NCBI GenBank assembly: GCA_022559845.1
Contig: CM040125.1
Span: 200,610,102 to 200,674,101 of the forward strand
Source of the DNA: Amorphophallus konjac
Taxonomy: Eukaryota > Streptophyta > Magnoliopsida > Alismatales > Araceae
Direction of reading: 5' to 3'
Length of the DNA: 64,000 nt
The position numbers were made by a program, and so were the translations under genes. Shown piece after piece: positions 33,151 to 43,808 of the stretch (the first letter of the stretch is position 1; every line of letters begins with the position of its first letter). The notes beneath the pieces were generated by a model, which was not told the origin of the DNA, did no database searches, and was given only the letters and a program-made list of their open reading frames with translations.

Positions 33151-34371
33151 TTATTCTATGGGAGGAAAAACATGGGCCGGGATCTCTCTAAATGGGCTCT
33201 CCTTTAGCCAACTAACAATAGGTTCTCCTAAGATGAGCTTGGTCCCAACTAGTGAGGGTGATGTAAGGTGAGGGCCATCGTGTGATGTTTCTTCCTCAAC
33301 ATGGACTTGGGTTTCCTCCAAGGTGGGGAGTGGGTTTGGAGTGTCCTCAACTATTGAATTGGGTATGAGTTCTTCTTCCAAGGAGGTGAGAGGGGCTTTT
33401 GAGGGTGTGGTGATGATTGGGGCATAGTGTATCCGGGGTGGTAGGTAGTGGGAAACTTGGGTTAGGATAGGTAAGGGTAGTAGTGGAGGTTTTGGTGGGA
33501 GTTGGATTGGGGTAGGGAGAGGAAGATGGGTGGGTTGAAGGGGTTTGGGTTGATTGGTTTTGGGAGGAGTGTCCCCTTTTGGGGGTGATGGAGAGGTAGT
33601 GGTGGGGGTTACCATGGGCCTAGGTGGAGAGTTGGCCATGGGGCTCAATTGGGTATGGGGACCTATGGTTGTGGTGTGGACTTGAAGGTGGGGTGTAAAT
33701 GTAGTGGTTGGGGTAGGAGAGATGGGAAGTGGTGGGGAATGGGTGATTGGGGTCTTGGATTGACCGGGTTGGGATGATGGAGTTGAAGTGCTCCTTGGAC
33801 TTTGGTGATTTGAGTAGGAGGGAGAGGGTTGGAGAGTGTAGGGTTTTCTAAGCTCGGTCTTCATCTCATCCCAAGTGCTAATTGGAGCCTCCCTACGGAC
33901 CTTTCTCAAACCTTCCACAACTAACCAATGAGTTTTAGCTTGTTTGGAGAGGTGTGCCTTGGCTAGTCTCATTCTCCTTTCTTCGTTCAAGGGGTAACTT
34001 TTAAAGAATTGGTCGAGGGAAATCTCCCAATCTAGGTAAAGACTTGGGCTATTTGATCCATCAAAGGGGGGGGTTTTAATTTTCAAGTGTTCTAAAAATA
34101 TGGTTTCTAGATTTCCCCAAAGGTCACTCTCATTTACTCTTGGTGCACGGCTATTTCCTTCAAGTTGGTCGAGTCGAGACATGATATCTTCAAGCCGATT
34201 AAGGACATTAGGTAGGGCTTCTATGATAGAGGTGTTGCTACCCACTTTGTTGGTAATGGAACTTCCATGAGGATTTGGGCTTCTTGGGAAAGTTGATGGG
34301 GATGGATATGACGGGTATGAAGCGGCCATTCTAGTGGACATGGGAGATGCAACTGAGGACTCTAAATGCAT
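33151..34371 (-). CDS. gag: J ORF1: gag-like protein
   Basis: 406 codons from ATG 34371, about 60 nt inside the primer site. Residues about 55-85 could form a coiled coil (ALPNVLNRLEDIMSRLDQLE). The capsid-like core follows: IKTPPFDGSNSPSLYLDWE, RMRLAKAHLSKQAKTHW and STWDEMKTELRK, parallel to the gag of F (PPTFDGSLEPKVYLDWE, MKLLGQAQTYW, WIDMKDRLRQKYLP). The second half is a Pro/Ser/Thr-rich linker with no zinc knuckle, ending in EPIVSWLKESPF, which has a counterpart EPLVSWLRKGLF in H. It ends at TAA 33151-33153. It could still assemble particles or bind RNA, but the C-terminal half of the usual gag (second capsid half and knuckle) is gone. Confidence 0.75.
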   Translation of the reverse strand: MHLESSVASPMSTRMAASYPSYPSPSTFPRSPNPHGSSITNKVGSNTSIIEALPNVLNRLEDIMSRLDQLEGNSRAPRVNESDLWGNLETIFLEHLKIKTPPFDGSNSPSLYLDWEISLDQFFKSYPLNEERRMRLAKAHLSKQAKTHWLVVEGLRKVRREAPISTWDEMKTELRKPYTLQPSPSYSNHQSPRSTSTPSSQPGQSKTPITHSPPLPISPTPTTTFTPHLQVHTTTIGPHTQLSPMANSPPRPMVTPTTTSPSPPKGDTPPKTNQPKPLQPTHLPLPTPIQLPPKPPLLPLPILTQVSHYLPPRIHYAPIITTPSKAPLTSLEEELIPNSIVEDTPNPLPTLEETQVHVEEETSHDGPHLTSPSLVGTKLILGEPIVSWLKESPFREIPAHVFPPIE

Positions 34372-34415
34372 AAAAATGGCCTAGGACCAACTTGATAGAG
34401 ACAAGTTGTGAACTT

Positions 34416-34427
34416 GCTCTGATACCA
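34416..34427 (-). other. Primer-binding site of element J
   Basis: TGGTATCAGAGC on the minus strand, two bases inside the 5' LTR. It is complementary to the 3' end of plant initiator tRNA-Met. Confidence 0.95.
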
Positions 34428-34429
34428 CT

Positions 34430-36731
34430 TGATGTGACACGACCTTGGACTTAAGCAAGCAAGCACATTCGCAATCTAAATGGGCCAATTTGGGTCGCCG
34501 CTCTCTCGTCGCTCACCCAAGCCCGGGGTAACTTGACGATGCCAAGTGGAGGATGTGGGGTTGGGCCCTTGCTGGTAGAGGGCCAGCAAGGCCAAGATTT
34601 GATTCCCAATGGATTTGGAAGCCCAATTCAACGGGGCCGACGAAGTGCCGAAGGCACCGGTTGCACTCTTCCCACGGTGATCACTCAAGACAACGGGGCT
34701 TGAGGATTGGGCTCTCACTCGCATAACCAGCGGAATTAAGAACTAATATTGAAAGACAAGCACTAGGTGGAGTGAAGGTTTGAGCACTTACTCGACCGGT
34801 TTGAAGAAACCGGTCCCGGTCGGAGACGAGGGCGAGCGGGGAGGCGAGTGGATCCCCACACGCCGCGGCGGTGTCGCTTGACCTGCCCAAACAAACTACA
34901 CCACTACACCTCTCGCAGGAGGGGGAACTTGGGGTGGGGGTTAATGATATTACAATAATACTACCTCCACGCAGGGAGGGGCCTTCAGCCGGCCAAGCGG
35001 GGTGGGGAAACCAAAGCAAAGAACGAGTAACAAGGGTGGACACCGAATCTGCCTACTGTCTGCGAACAAGGACAGAGGGTCAGTGTTGCTGTTGTAGATC
35101 TTTCTCAAGAATTTTGCTGATGGCGACACTAGCGGCGAAATCTTCGTCACAGGAAGGAGAATGCCTCAGAATTTTTGTAATTTCTTCTGGAGTCGCTGCA
35201 GGTCGGGGTAGGAGCTTGAACAGGGCCTCTGTTTCTCGGACTAGCAGGGGCAGGTCACCAATAGTAGGATACAGAGGCTGTCCTGGCCGCTCCCGAACTC
35301 CAAATTGATGCCGTCAGTGCCGTTAGAACCGTGGGTGAGTCCTCTTTGCAGCAAAAGAAACGGGGATGCCAGAAGAGAACGGAGACGATCTGTGGAGCCA
35401 GAGGAGTGAGGAGGTGTCGATGCAGACTGGGGAAGGCAGAGCCGCGCGATCGTGGAAGAAAATTGGTAACTTCTGCTACCGGATGCTGAATGGGCTTTTG
35501 CTTCTTGATTCTGAAATTAGACAGGCCGATGAAGAACTTTGAAGAAGGACTTGAGGACTGATTCCTTTGGGGCTGGTCGTGGCAGAGCTTCTAAGCTGGC
35601 TCAGGTCCTCAGCCGAGGTAGAACCGCGCAGCTGTGGGAGAATGGACCTCCTGGACGACACAGAGATCGGAAGAAGATGAAACCACTTCGGTTGCGAAGG
35701 CGACTGTCAGACGCTTCCGATGATGGCTCTTGGGTCTTCAAACTCATCTAGAGGAGGTCGTGGTGGCTGCTGCAAGTTATTGGTCTGCTGTAGATCTTCA
35801 GTTGAGAGCTGTAGGTTGATGATGATGGGGGGGGAATGGGGTATATGGGAGGGGAAATGAGGGTGGATGAGTGTGGGGAAAGCCCGGGCTGTGAGGGGGT
35901 CTAGGAGGGGGTGTTCTAAGGTGGGGGAAGGGAACAATGGGGTCTGGAAGGGGGTCTAACAGGTGGTGGGTGGAGGAGATACGAATTTGGGAAGGTGGGT
36001 GAGAGGAGAAGGTGAGGGGGGGCACAAGTGAGTGGAGGGAAGGGTGGATTTCAAATTTGAAATGGCATTGGAAGTTGTGGGGTTGTGTGGGGAAGGGGTT
36101 GATTGTGTTGGAATGGGGAAAGTGGTGTTGGAATGGTGAGGGATCTCCTTGGGACTAGGGGGGTGGAGTAATGGAGGCCATGGGGAAGTGGAGGGCTTTA
36201 ATGATGGTAGGTGGGGGTTGAGGTGGTTGGGAAGGGAGGAGAGAGAAGAAAATTCAAAATTGGGTGATGAGGAGAGAGAAAGTGGAGTGAAAAAGAGGGA
36301 TTAAGAGAGGGAAGGGTGGGGAATCTCTCTCCTAGGGTTTCTCACCCAAAAAATGTTAGAATCACACCACTAAACTAAGCTTTGGACTCTCAAATGGTAA
36401 TTTTTTCATTGATTGATTCATTACCTCCAAATGAAGGAAATGGGGCCCTATATATAGGAAACCCACATTTTACAATAAGACCCTGACAAAAGACTCATTG
36501 ACAAATAACCGAAGGGGTAGGGGAGCTCATTGGGCCAAGCCCGAAGAAATGGGCCCAATTAGCACATTACACAGTCTAATGACACTCAAACATAGGAAAA
36601 TAAATGCAAGACCTAGGGACATGACTCTAATAAAATGAAAATTACATCAATGACTCAAATAAAAATTACATTGGACTCAAAATTAAATGACTAGACCATG
36701 CCGGATGAAATAGGAGGTGATGTCCCCATCA
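34430..36731 (-). mobile_element. 5' LTR of element J
   Basis: 2302 bp, minus strand from TGATGGGGACATC at 36731 to GTGTCACATCA at 34430, followed by the primer site. TATA box TATATATAGGGCCCC at 36456-36449. Confidence 0.95.
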
Positions 36732-36736
36732 CTACA
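36732..36736. repeat. Right target-site duplication CTACA of element J
   Basis: Identical to 29194-29198. Confidence 0.95.
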
Positions 36737-36909
36737 TGTCCATCCCATAAGTTCCACCGTGTCCCATGGATTCCCAATTGCCCACGTCATATGAATGGTG
36801 GCGCGACACCCAAGGATGGGGAATCCAACCCCTCCACCACCGTAGGCTCGAAGCCTCAGACTTTTATGGCTCCAAAGTCTCGAGCGACTACCTAAAGTGG
36901 TAAGCTGCT

Positions 36910-38286
36910 ATGGATAAATACTTTGAGTGTTACACTATGTCCGATGCCATGCAAGTCGTCTTTGCCACAAAATGGCTTTTTCACGGAGCCGCCAAAAAAT
37001 GGAGAAGCATCGAATGCTTGAAGGAGATTAGGAGGCAATGGCCTATCGAGTCATGGTGCCAAATGAAGGATGAGCTCAGAAAGATCTACCTACCCCGCCA
37101 AGTCGCCTCCAACCAGCCCCACCCAGTCACCTCCCACTGGCAAGGCCACAGTCAGAGGCGAAGGGTCCCGCACGTAGAAGAGCCTAGACCCAAGACTAGG
37201 CAGAGAGATGATGAGCGAGTCCACCACAATACCCCTACTCCAACTCGCACCTTTGCCGACCTCTTAAAAATGTTTTCGGACCGATTGGATAGGAGAGATA
37301 GGATGTGGACTCAAATTGATAGACTCCTACTCGAGCCTATGGAGGCCGAAGCCGATAGTCTTAACCCAACGCCATCTACGGAGTCCCCAGGTCCTCTCAC
37401 CATCATAGTGGACGTCCTCTCCCCACCCGAGGGAGACCCTTTACCACAGCCATCATCCCTAGATCTCCATTCTGAGCTAATCATCAGGGAACCTCTAGTG
37501 AGTTGGTTAAGGAAGGGTTTATTTTTGGATGTCACGATCCCTTACTACCCTTCCGTAGAGCCAGCCTTACAGGTAGTGTCCACCACTTCTTGCACCACCT
37601 TCCAATCCTCTTACTTTGTGGACACCATGGATGATCTACATAAGGGATTAGGTTGGCAAATGGAGCTGACCTGCATGTTGGCTCTTAGGTCCGATCCACC
37701 TAGGTGCATTAGCTTCATATACCCATCCTTGGGTTCTATTACTTCCATCTACACAGTGGGTCTATACACCAGTGAGCTCATTTTGCTCTTACCCCTACCT
37801 GACGAGCTCCATCATTTCCCACCCCATGACCCCTTCTCTCCCATAGGGAAATCCACACATCTTAAAGAGCCAACAACCTCTTTGATCCCCTCCGTTGATG
37901 AGGAGCTAGCCTACATTGGGGACCTTAACCCAAGGCCGAAAAGGAGCTACATCACCGGGTCCCTTGCCTTTCTTGATCCTTTTGACCCCTCCTCATGGGA
38001 ACCCATAGATCTCTTAGTCCTCCAAGAGTCCTACCAACTTACCCAGTTCCCCGTGCAGTCAACCGTCCCTAGCATGCCAGTCTCTCCCGAGCCATCTGTT
38101 GAGTTGTCACTCATTACTATCTTACCACCATCCACACCCTATGTTGATGCAGTATGGTCTGACTTCTGCCACGTCCATGAGAGACAACATCTTGATCTCA
38201 TCTTTCTCGTGATCCATGCCAAGCCTTTAGATGACTCCACCGTATTCCACCTCCTCATCATCAAACACTTCAAAACTCGAGGATGA
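36910..38286 (+). CDS. H gag-like protein with J-type unfamiliar domain
   Basis: 458 open codons. The start is a gag core already in progress: SDYLKW then TAA at 36901 then AAMDKYFECYTMSDAMQ, so the true N-terminus lies upstream. Then ATKWLFHGAAKKWRSIE and SWCQMKDELRKIYLPRQ close the capsid-like part. From about 37470 the frame parallels J: EPLVSWLRKGLF, DLHKGLGWQMELT, SLGSITSIYTVGLYTSELILLLPLPDE (about 37727-37810) and FLDPFDPSSWE (about 37971-38004). No protease, RT or integrase catalytic motif occurs. It ends at TGA 38284; nearby CTCGAGGATGAATC resembles the CGAGGACGAAC seen just before the polypurine tract in element I. A role in RNA packaging is only inferred from the gag-like part. Confidence 0.7.
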   Translation: MDKYFECYTMSDAMQVVFATKWLFHGAAKKWRSIECLKEIRRQWPIESWCQMKDELRKIYLPRQVASNQPHPVTSHWQGHSQRRRVPHVEEPRPKTRQRDDERVHHNTPTPTRTFADLLKMFSDRLDRRDRMWTQIDRLLLEPMEAEADSLNPTPSTESPGPLTIIVDVLSPPEGDPLPQPSSLDLHSELIIREPLVSWLRKGLFLDVTIPYYPSVEPALQVVSTTSCTTFQSSYFVDTMDDLHKGLGWQMELTCMLALRSDPPRCISFIYPSLGSITSIYTVGLYTSELILLLPLPDELHHFPPHDPFSPIGKSTHLKEPTTSLIPSVDEELAYIGDLNPRPKRSYITGSLAFLDPFDPSSWEPIDLLVLQESYQLTQFPVQSTVPSMPVSPEPSVELSLITILPPSTPYVDAVWSDFCHVHERQHLDLIFLVIHAKPLDDSTVFHLLIIKHFKTRG

Positions 38287-38559
38287 ATCTTTTTGAACCA
38301 ATGGAGATTGGCGTGGTCCGAGATCCGAAACATCAAATTATGGGTCAAGTTGCTTCTATTCACGATGTACATGGGTGATGTTTGAGAATCACACCAAGTC
38401 ATGTTATTGTTTTTCATTTAAGTCAGTCCCTAGTCGTAGGTTTAGGAAGTCAATACCTCTAATCCCATCCCCCAAGCATGCATGAGTGTTTGAGTCTATA
38501 CATACATTGGTCAAGTGCATAGTGAGTCTGCATACATCGAGTCAAGTCGGCCTAATGCA

Positions 38560-38870
38560 AGCTCGCGGTGCCAGTCCCTTTCGAGCCTGAGGCAAGTCGC
38601 ATCTCATGCGTATGTTGTGGACTTGCCTCACGAATTTGGGATCAGCTCAACCTTCAAAGTCTCGGATCCAGTCACATCAGGGACCCAGCGGTGATTCCTA
38701 ATGAGTCTTCTGAGCCATCTCCTCCCCTTTGAGAGTGACCCCACCCCTGAGTATCCACCACTAGCCTCATTCCCACAGCAGCGTGAGCATATGGAACATA
38801 TACGGGATGAGCAGGTGACAATTACGACGAATGGATCATACCCGCGCTACGAGGTACGGTGGAGAGGACG
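38560..38870 (+). pseudogene. H integrase C-terminal and chromodomain remnant
   Basis: Broken frames read HAYVVDLPHEFGISSTFKVSD, the end of the integrase C-terminal module (compare IAYVVDLP and YGISSTFNISD in F), then QQREHMEHIRDEQVTITTNGSYP and YEVRWRGR from the start of a chromodomain. The D LTR begins immediately after RWRGR, so the rest of the chromodomain is missing. Confidence 0.7.
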
Positions 38871-41800
38871 TGTAATGCCCTGGATCCTTGGTGGATCTTT
38901 GCTGGATCCTTGGTAGGTCCTGTTGGATCTTTGCTGGATCTTTCAGATCTGTTTCGGATTGGTTTCGTTGAGTTTCGGTTCGCTTGTGTAGCTTCCGAGC
39001 TGAGTTTGACGAGCCGTGTGGGTTTTTCTCTCGTACTAGTTACGGAACCCTACGGTGAGTTTGTTTGTCAATTCTTGAACTCGTGGATGCTATAGCGACG
39101 ATGTACTCTTCGAGTCGGTCATTTCGGCTATTTTTACGTATTTTTCTGAATTTGTGCATTTTCGACGCATTTTCGGAATTTTCAGAAATTAGGAAAATTC
39201 CCTAATTTCTTTTCTTTTTATTTTCTTTTCCTCTCTCCTCCTTCTCTTTCGTCGCCGTCGTCTCTCTCTCTTTCGTTCTCTCTCGTTTCGCCTCCTCGGC
39301 TCCGGCTGCAGACGGAGGACCTAGAGGCACGCGTTGGGGACGTGATGGAGCTGGCTTGGTGCGCGATGGAGCAAGGATCAGATCGATTCTGGCGCGATCC
39401 CGAATGGTGGATTCAAAGCCGGTGAAATCGGTTCGCGAGTAGATTTCGGCGTGGTTAAGTCCTTTCGGGGCTCGGTTTCTTCGGTGGAGGTAGGGTGACT
39501 GATCCTCACTTCCTCCTCTCCGTTTTCCCTGCCATTGCACGTCGTTCGGCAAGGAAACGGTCGAGTTTGGGCTTGGTTTGCCTAAACCGTGATTTTCGTG
39601 GTTTTTAGGGTCGGCCGATAAACGGCGACTGTTTGCAGCGTAGTTAGTTTCTAACTGACCGCTGGGATGTTAGGATCCCATCCACGTTAGTTTTGTGTTG
39701 ATCGGTGGTCATTCGGGGCCGGTTGGAGCCCGGGAACCCCGTTGATCCATTTAGGGTGGATTCGTTAGAATCACCCGGATCTTGTGTTTTTTAGCTTGTA
39801 TGTGGGGTTTTTAGCACCCTAATGTTATTTTTCATCGTCTACGTGTGTTCCCCCTGCGCTTCGGCGTGAATGGGGCGTGGAACGGGCCGATTTGGCCATT
39901 CCTATGTTTTCCTGCCGTGACCGATGTAACGGTCATTCCAGTGGCCGTCACTTGTATATAACGGCCCTACGACTGACCGCTACTTCGTCTGAGGTTTTTG
40001 AGCTTTCTGGCTTCTGGGTGAGTGACGGCCCTTGGGTGGCACGTCGCTTCCCTATAACGCGCCTAGGTCTACGCGTTACTTCGCTTGTTGTTGCCTTGTT
40101 TTGGGGTTGAGTCGGTTGGTCTAACGCGCTTGACCCAGCGCGTTAGATGGAAGTAACGCGCCCTGCCTTGGCCGTTATTGTCTGTTTGACCGACGTTTGA
40201 CCGTTGAGGCTGTTCCCCCGACGGATGGGTTCCCATCCGTTATTCTGAGTGTAACGCGCTTGCTCCTAGCCGTTGCATTCTGTTTTGGTTGACTGTGGGT
40301 GGCTGTGCCGTTGTGAATAGCGCACCTGCCCCCATGCGTCGTTTGGCTCTGACGCGTTTCCCTTACCGCGTTGTTCGTTTGTAACGCGCCTGGCGTTGCA
40401 CGTCACTTGGCTTTGTTTGTGAGTGTGTTGGCTCTGACGCACCTGGTCTTATACGTCGGGTGGCTATAACGCGCTCGCCCCTGTGCGTTATTTCGTTGTG
40501 ACGTGTCTCGTTTAACGCGTTACATGTTTTTATGTTTTTTGAGGTAGGTTAGGGCGGTGTGAGTGACGGCCTATTGCCCGACCGTCACTTGGTGAGTAAC
40601 GGCCCTGGTCTAGACCGTCACATGCTTGTAGCGGTCTAGGGGTGGCGCGTTACATGCCTTGTGCCCCGTTTTCCATGATTTCGGTTTTGGCTTGTCTTGG
40701 CTTGTCTTGGTAGTCTGCCCGTTGTCCCGTGGATGTCTCCCGATGTCCTATGAGGGTTAAGACTACGTTGTAAGGTGGCCAGGAGTCTTCTTACTTGAGG
40801 TAGGATTCTCTTTCCTACTGTTTGAGCATTGTTGTTGGGTTCAGGTCAACCCGGTGTGACCCAGTGGTTGACGTGGGACCTTGTGTGTATGTGTCTCGGT
40901 GGTTGTATCCTGCTTGAGACACTGCTTCTGGATACCTCGAGGTGTTGTTATACCTCGGTTTGCATGTCCAGGCGTGTCTGAGGGTTCTTGGTGTTTCCCT
41001 CAGGTCTCCGTGTGTTATTTTCTGCGGAGCGTGGTTTCTTCTGGCTTAGGATTAGACCGATTGGCGACTTGTTCTGCTGTTTGTGACAATCTTGCCCTTG
41101 AGTCGTTTGACTCAGGATCGTTACGTGGTAGGTCTAGTTGCCTGGTCCTGATTCTGTTGGCGGTTGTTTAGCTGCCTTGGTGCTTGGTTGTGCACGGGAT
41201 AGGCTTTTCTTAGACTGTCTGTGCTTTAGCACCTGTGTTTCAGAGTCTGTGCCTTGTGAGCCTCCACTAGTTGTAGCCCTAGGCTTTTGCCGACCCACCG
41301 GGAGTGGTGGAGAGATTTTCCTGTAACGTTTGATACGTACGGTTCTTAAGCTAGTTCCGTAGGCCCCGGCCAACGGTAGCGTCCTACCGAGGGGAATACT
41401 AGCTAGAGGCCTGACCTAGGTAGAGGTCGGTGTGTGCACACGTGGTCAGGGACTGGGGACTTGCGCCGACGGGCGTGGCCCTGACTAGTCACTCGCAGTT
41501 GGTGATATAGTCTTGTGTTGTGGTACCATGTTTCCTTGGAACTGTTGTTCCTTGGACCTGGTTCTTGGTGTGTCTTGTCCTTGAGTGACATGACACTTGT
41601 GGCGCAGTGTAAGTCATTAGTGGACGCATCTGGCTGTTCTCTAGTGGGAGGGTGCTCCTGTCGCTTGGTTCGTGACTCTTGCGTTTCTTGAGCGCTGTGA
41701 CCTTTTGCGAGTTGCCCTCTCGTGGCTGTACTCGAGGTCGGTGTTCTGTCGTTTGCATGATGTTCTAGTCATGCGTGGGGCTGTGTGCACGACGTCTCCA

Positions 41801-42577
41801 GTCGTGTTTGTCTATGTTTTTGGCGTCGGTGTCTGCCTTCACCTTTGTTTTGGGCTAACGGATTAGGTTACCCTACTGTGTGAGTTTGGGGTCGACCGTC
41901 TGTTGCCGCTTGGAGTAGCTTAGGGTGCCGAGTTCTCCTCGGTGGCCGTGTTCCGTGTTTTACGGCCTCGCTCTTCTTTGTTGTTGAGCTCCCCTTTCTC
42001 CTTACCTGTTCCCTACTCCTGCTGTCCCTGTTCTGTTTACAGCTTTGTAGTGTAGCTTTTCCTGTTTTGCTGCACTTGCTGTTTCCGTAGTTGCTTCCGT
42101 TGCTCTGTGTATTTTCCAGTGGGGATCCGCGTGACCCCTACTGAGTTTATGTTTAGAGACTCACCCCTGCTTTTCAGGTGGGTTTCGCCGTCTGCCTCTG
42201 CTGTTCCTGGTGGAGAGTGTTTGTTGTAGCTGCCAGCAGTACCTACGTCGGGCTTCCCCCGACTCTTGTGTACGTTTCTTTTCTGTCAGACTGTACTATG
42301 CTATTCCTGTTGTCTTTTGCTGTGGACTGACTCTGGGATATAATTGTTAATTTTAACTGTTAATTAAAAAGTAATTTTATTTTCGCTACTTTAGCAAACA
42401 TGTCGAATGAAATTTAATTGCTCACTGTTATATCTGCTGGCTTCAATGTATTCCACACACTCCTTTTTCCCTTCGGCGCTTTCCCGCGCTTGGGAGGCCT
42501 CGCGGGTCCCATGTGGTATCACGTGTATTCGGTATTTATACCGGGTGCACCGGGTATCCGGAATCCGGGTCGCTACA
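38871..42577 (+). mobile_element. 5' LTR of element D
   Basis: 3707 bp, starting TGTAATGCCCTGG and ending GGGTCGCTACA, followed by GAG and a tRNA-Met primer site, which shows it is a 5' LTR. The zone at about 39890-40660 is dense in inverted repeats with ACGCGC/GCGCGT or ACGGCC/GGCCGT arms. Only an inverted, partial relative (27356-29138) is in the window; the matching 3' LTR is not. The 5 bp before it are GGACG; the partner duplication cannot be checked. Confidence 0.85.
39890..40660. repeat. Array of CpG-armed inverted repeats in the D LTR
   Basis: About 15 imperfect palindromes of 20-26 bp, for example TAACGCGCCTAGG paired with ACGCGTTAC near 40056-40080, and GTGACGGCC paired with GACCGTCAC near 40561-40590. 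Arms vary between ACGCG and ACGGC but keep the CpG at the outer end. Confidence 0.8.
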
Positions 42578-42580
42578 GAG

Positions 42581-42592
42581 TGGTATCAGAGC
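42581..42592 (+). other. Primer-binding site of element D
   Basis: TGGTATCAGAGC, three bases after the LTR end. Complementary to initiator tRNA-Met. Confidence 0.95.
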
Positions 42593-43808
42593 TGTGTTCT
42601 GAGATGTTCAGAATTTCTTTGTCTGAATTATCAGAGCTCAGTCGTGTGAGATACATGGAAATCCAGATATACAGTTACCAGAGTCCTTGAGGTCCAGTAC
42701 AGTCTCTTGCTGGCTTAGGTGTTACGATGGTTATCGCGGTGCTTTTTACGTATGGTCTTGTGCGTGCTTGGTTGGCACTGTACGAGATGGTTTTGCTCTT
42801 GTCTGGATGTGACGAGGTGCTTCGTTCGGTTTTAGTGTCAATCTCGATCGTGTTGCACTTGGCAGTGTTTATCGGATGGCATGAACCTGTAGTGCATCGT
42901 TCGAGATGTTTCTGTGTTTTGCTCAGGTTGCTGTTGACCTTTAGCCTTGGTTTGATGACCGTACACGTTCTTACGTTGTCTTGGTCGTCCCGGCTTTAGT
43001 CTGTTCAGCTCCTGATGTGTTTTGCTTCTGTTGAAGTGCTCGATTAGATTCCGTGTTAGAGAAGTTGCTCAGGCGAGCTAGGATTTTCCCTTCCTGGTGA
43101 GCTTTCGTGGTTGAGCTTCTTGCTTCTCGTCCTTCCTGGTGGAATCTTTTCGAGGTGAGCCTTGGAATTGCTGTCTTAGTGCTGCCTTTGTCCTGTGTCT
43201 GCTTAAGTGTGGACAGCTTGGTTTTGAGCCTGAACTGCTCTTCTGCTATACGGTTGCTTGGCTTTGGACTCCATAATGGTGTTAAGAGCTACCACGTACC
43301 GTAGTTGTCGTGCTATGTCCAGCGGCCGATGTATCGTGAAGGCTCATTTATCATTTTAGGGACGTGAAGGTAAGCTAAGATTGATGCTTTCCTTGTGCTC
43401 TGTGCTGAAGCTGGTGCTCTTCTCCTGTTGCATTTGGCTCCTTGTGATCGATTGTTCGCGGGATCGGTACTCGTGGCGTGTGGTTTGCGATCTTTGTTGA
43501 TTGCGATGGCGCTAGGTATGTGCTGAGGTGCGACTACCGAGGTTACTCTGTTGCCGTGTGCATTGTGTGTTGTAAGAGTACGCAGCGGTAGTGTGTGGGC
43601 TGGCTACCCATGGGTTCAGAATCGTGTTTTCGAGTTTCTGGCCGGTCGAGAGAATTGTTCTTTCTCGCGGTGACTTTGTCTTGGCTTCCTATGCCTTTAC
43701 ATTGTTGTGGCCGTGCCGTGTTGTGTCGGTTGCCCGTTTGCTGTTGGCATCGGCATTTGCGAGTGTTGGGGAATTTGTCGGCATTTCTGCTGATTGAGTA
43801 CCCTTTGC
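42593..43808 (+). other. D leader, non-coding, interrupted by element F
   Basis: About 1.2 kb of T/G-rich sequence with no recognisable gag or other domain. It would be the untranslated leader of D. Element F is inserted at its end; 56235-56339 continues it on the far side. Confidence 0.55.
43804..43808. repeat. Left target-site duplication TTTGC of element F
   Basis: Identical to 56235-56239. Confidence 0.9.

Larger units (their letters stand above)
29199..36731 (-). mobile_element. Element J: complete non-autonomous chromovirus-like retrotransposon
   Basis: 7533 bp on the minus strand, bounded by CTACA on both sides. Two LTRs of 2302 and 2301 bp flank a 2930-bp internal region with a tRNA-Met-type primer site. 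Coding capacity is a gag-like ORF plus a second ORF ending in the integrase C-terminal module. Protease, RT, RNase H and the integrase core are absent, so it must have moved with enzymes from another element. It is inserted in element H. Confidence 0.95.
36737..38870 (+). mobile_element. Element H: diverged relative of J with the same non-autonomous architecture
   Basis: Plus-strand internal region with a gag-like core, the unfamiliar domain also present in J ORF2, and then integrase C-terminal and chromodomain remnants at about 38560-38870. The left part is interrupted by J (29139-29193 is its continuation) and abuts the reverse D LTR fragment; the right end is cut within the chromodomain by the D LTR at 38871. 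No LTR of its own is recognised. Confidence 0.7.
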
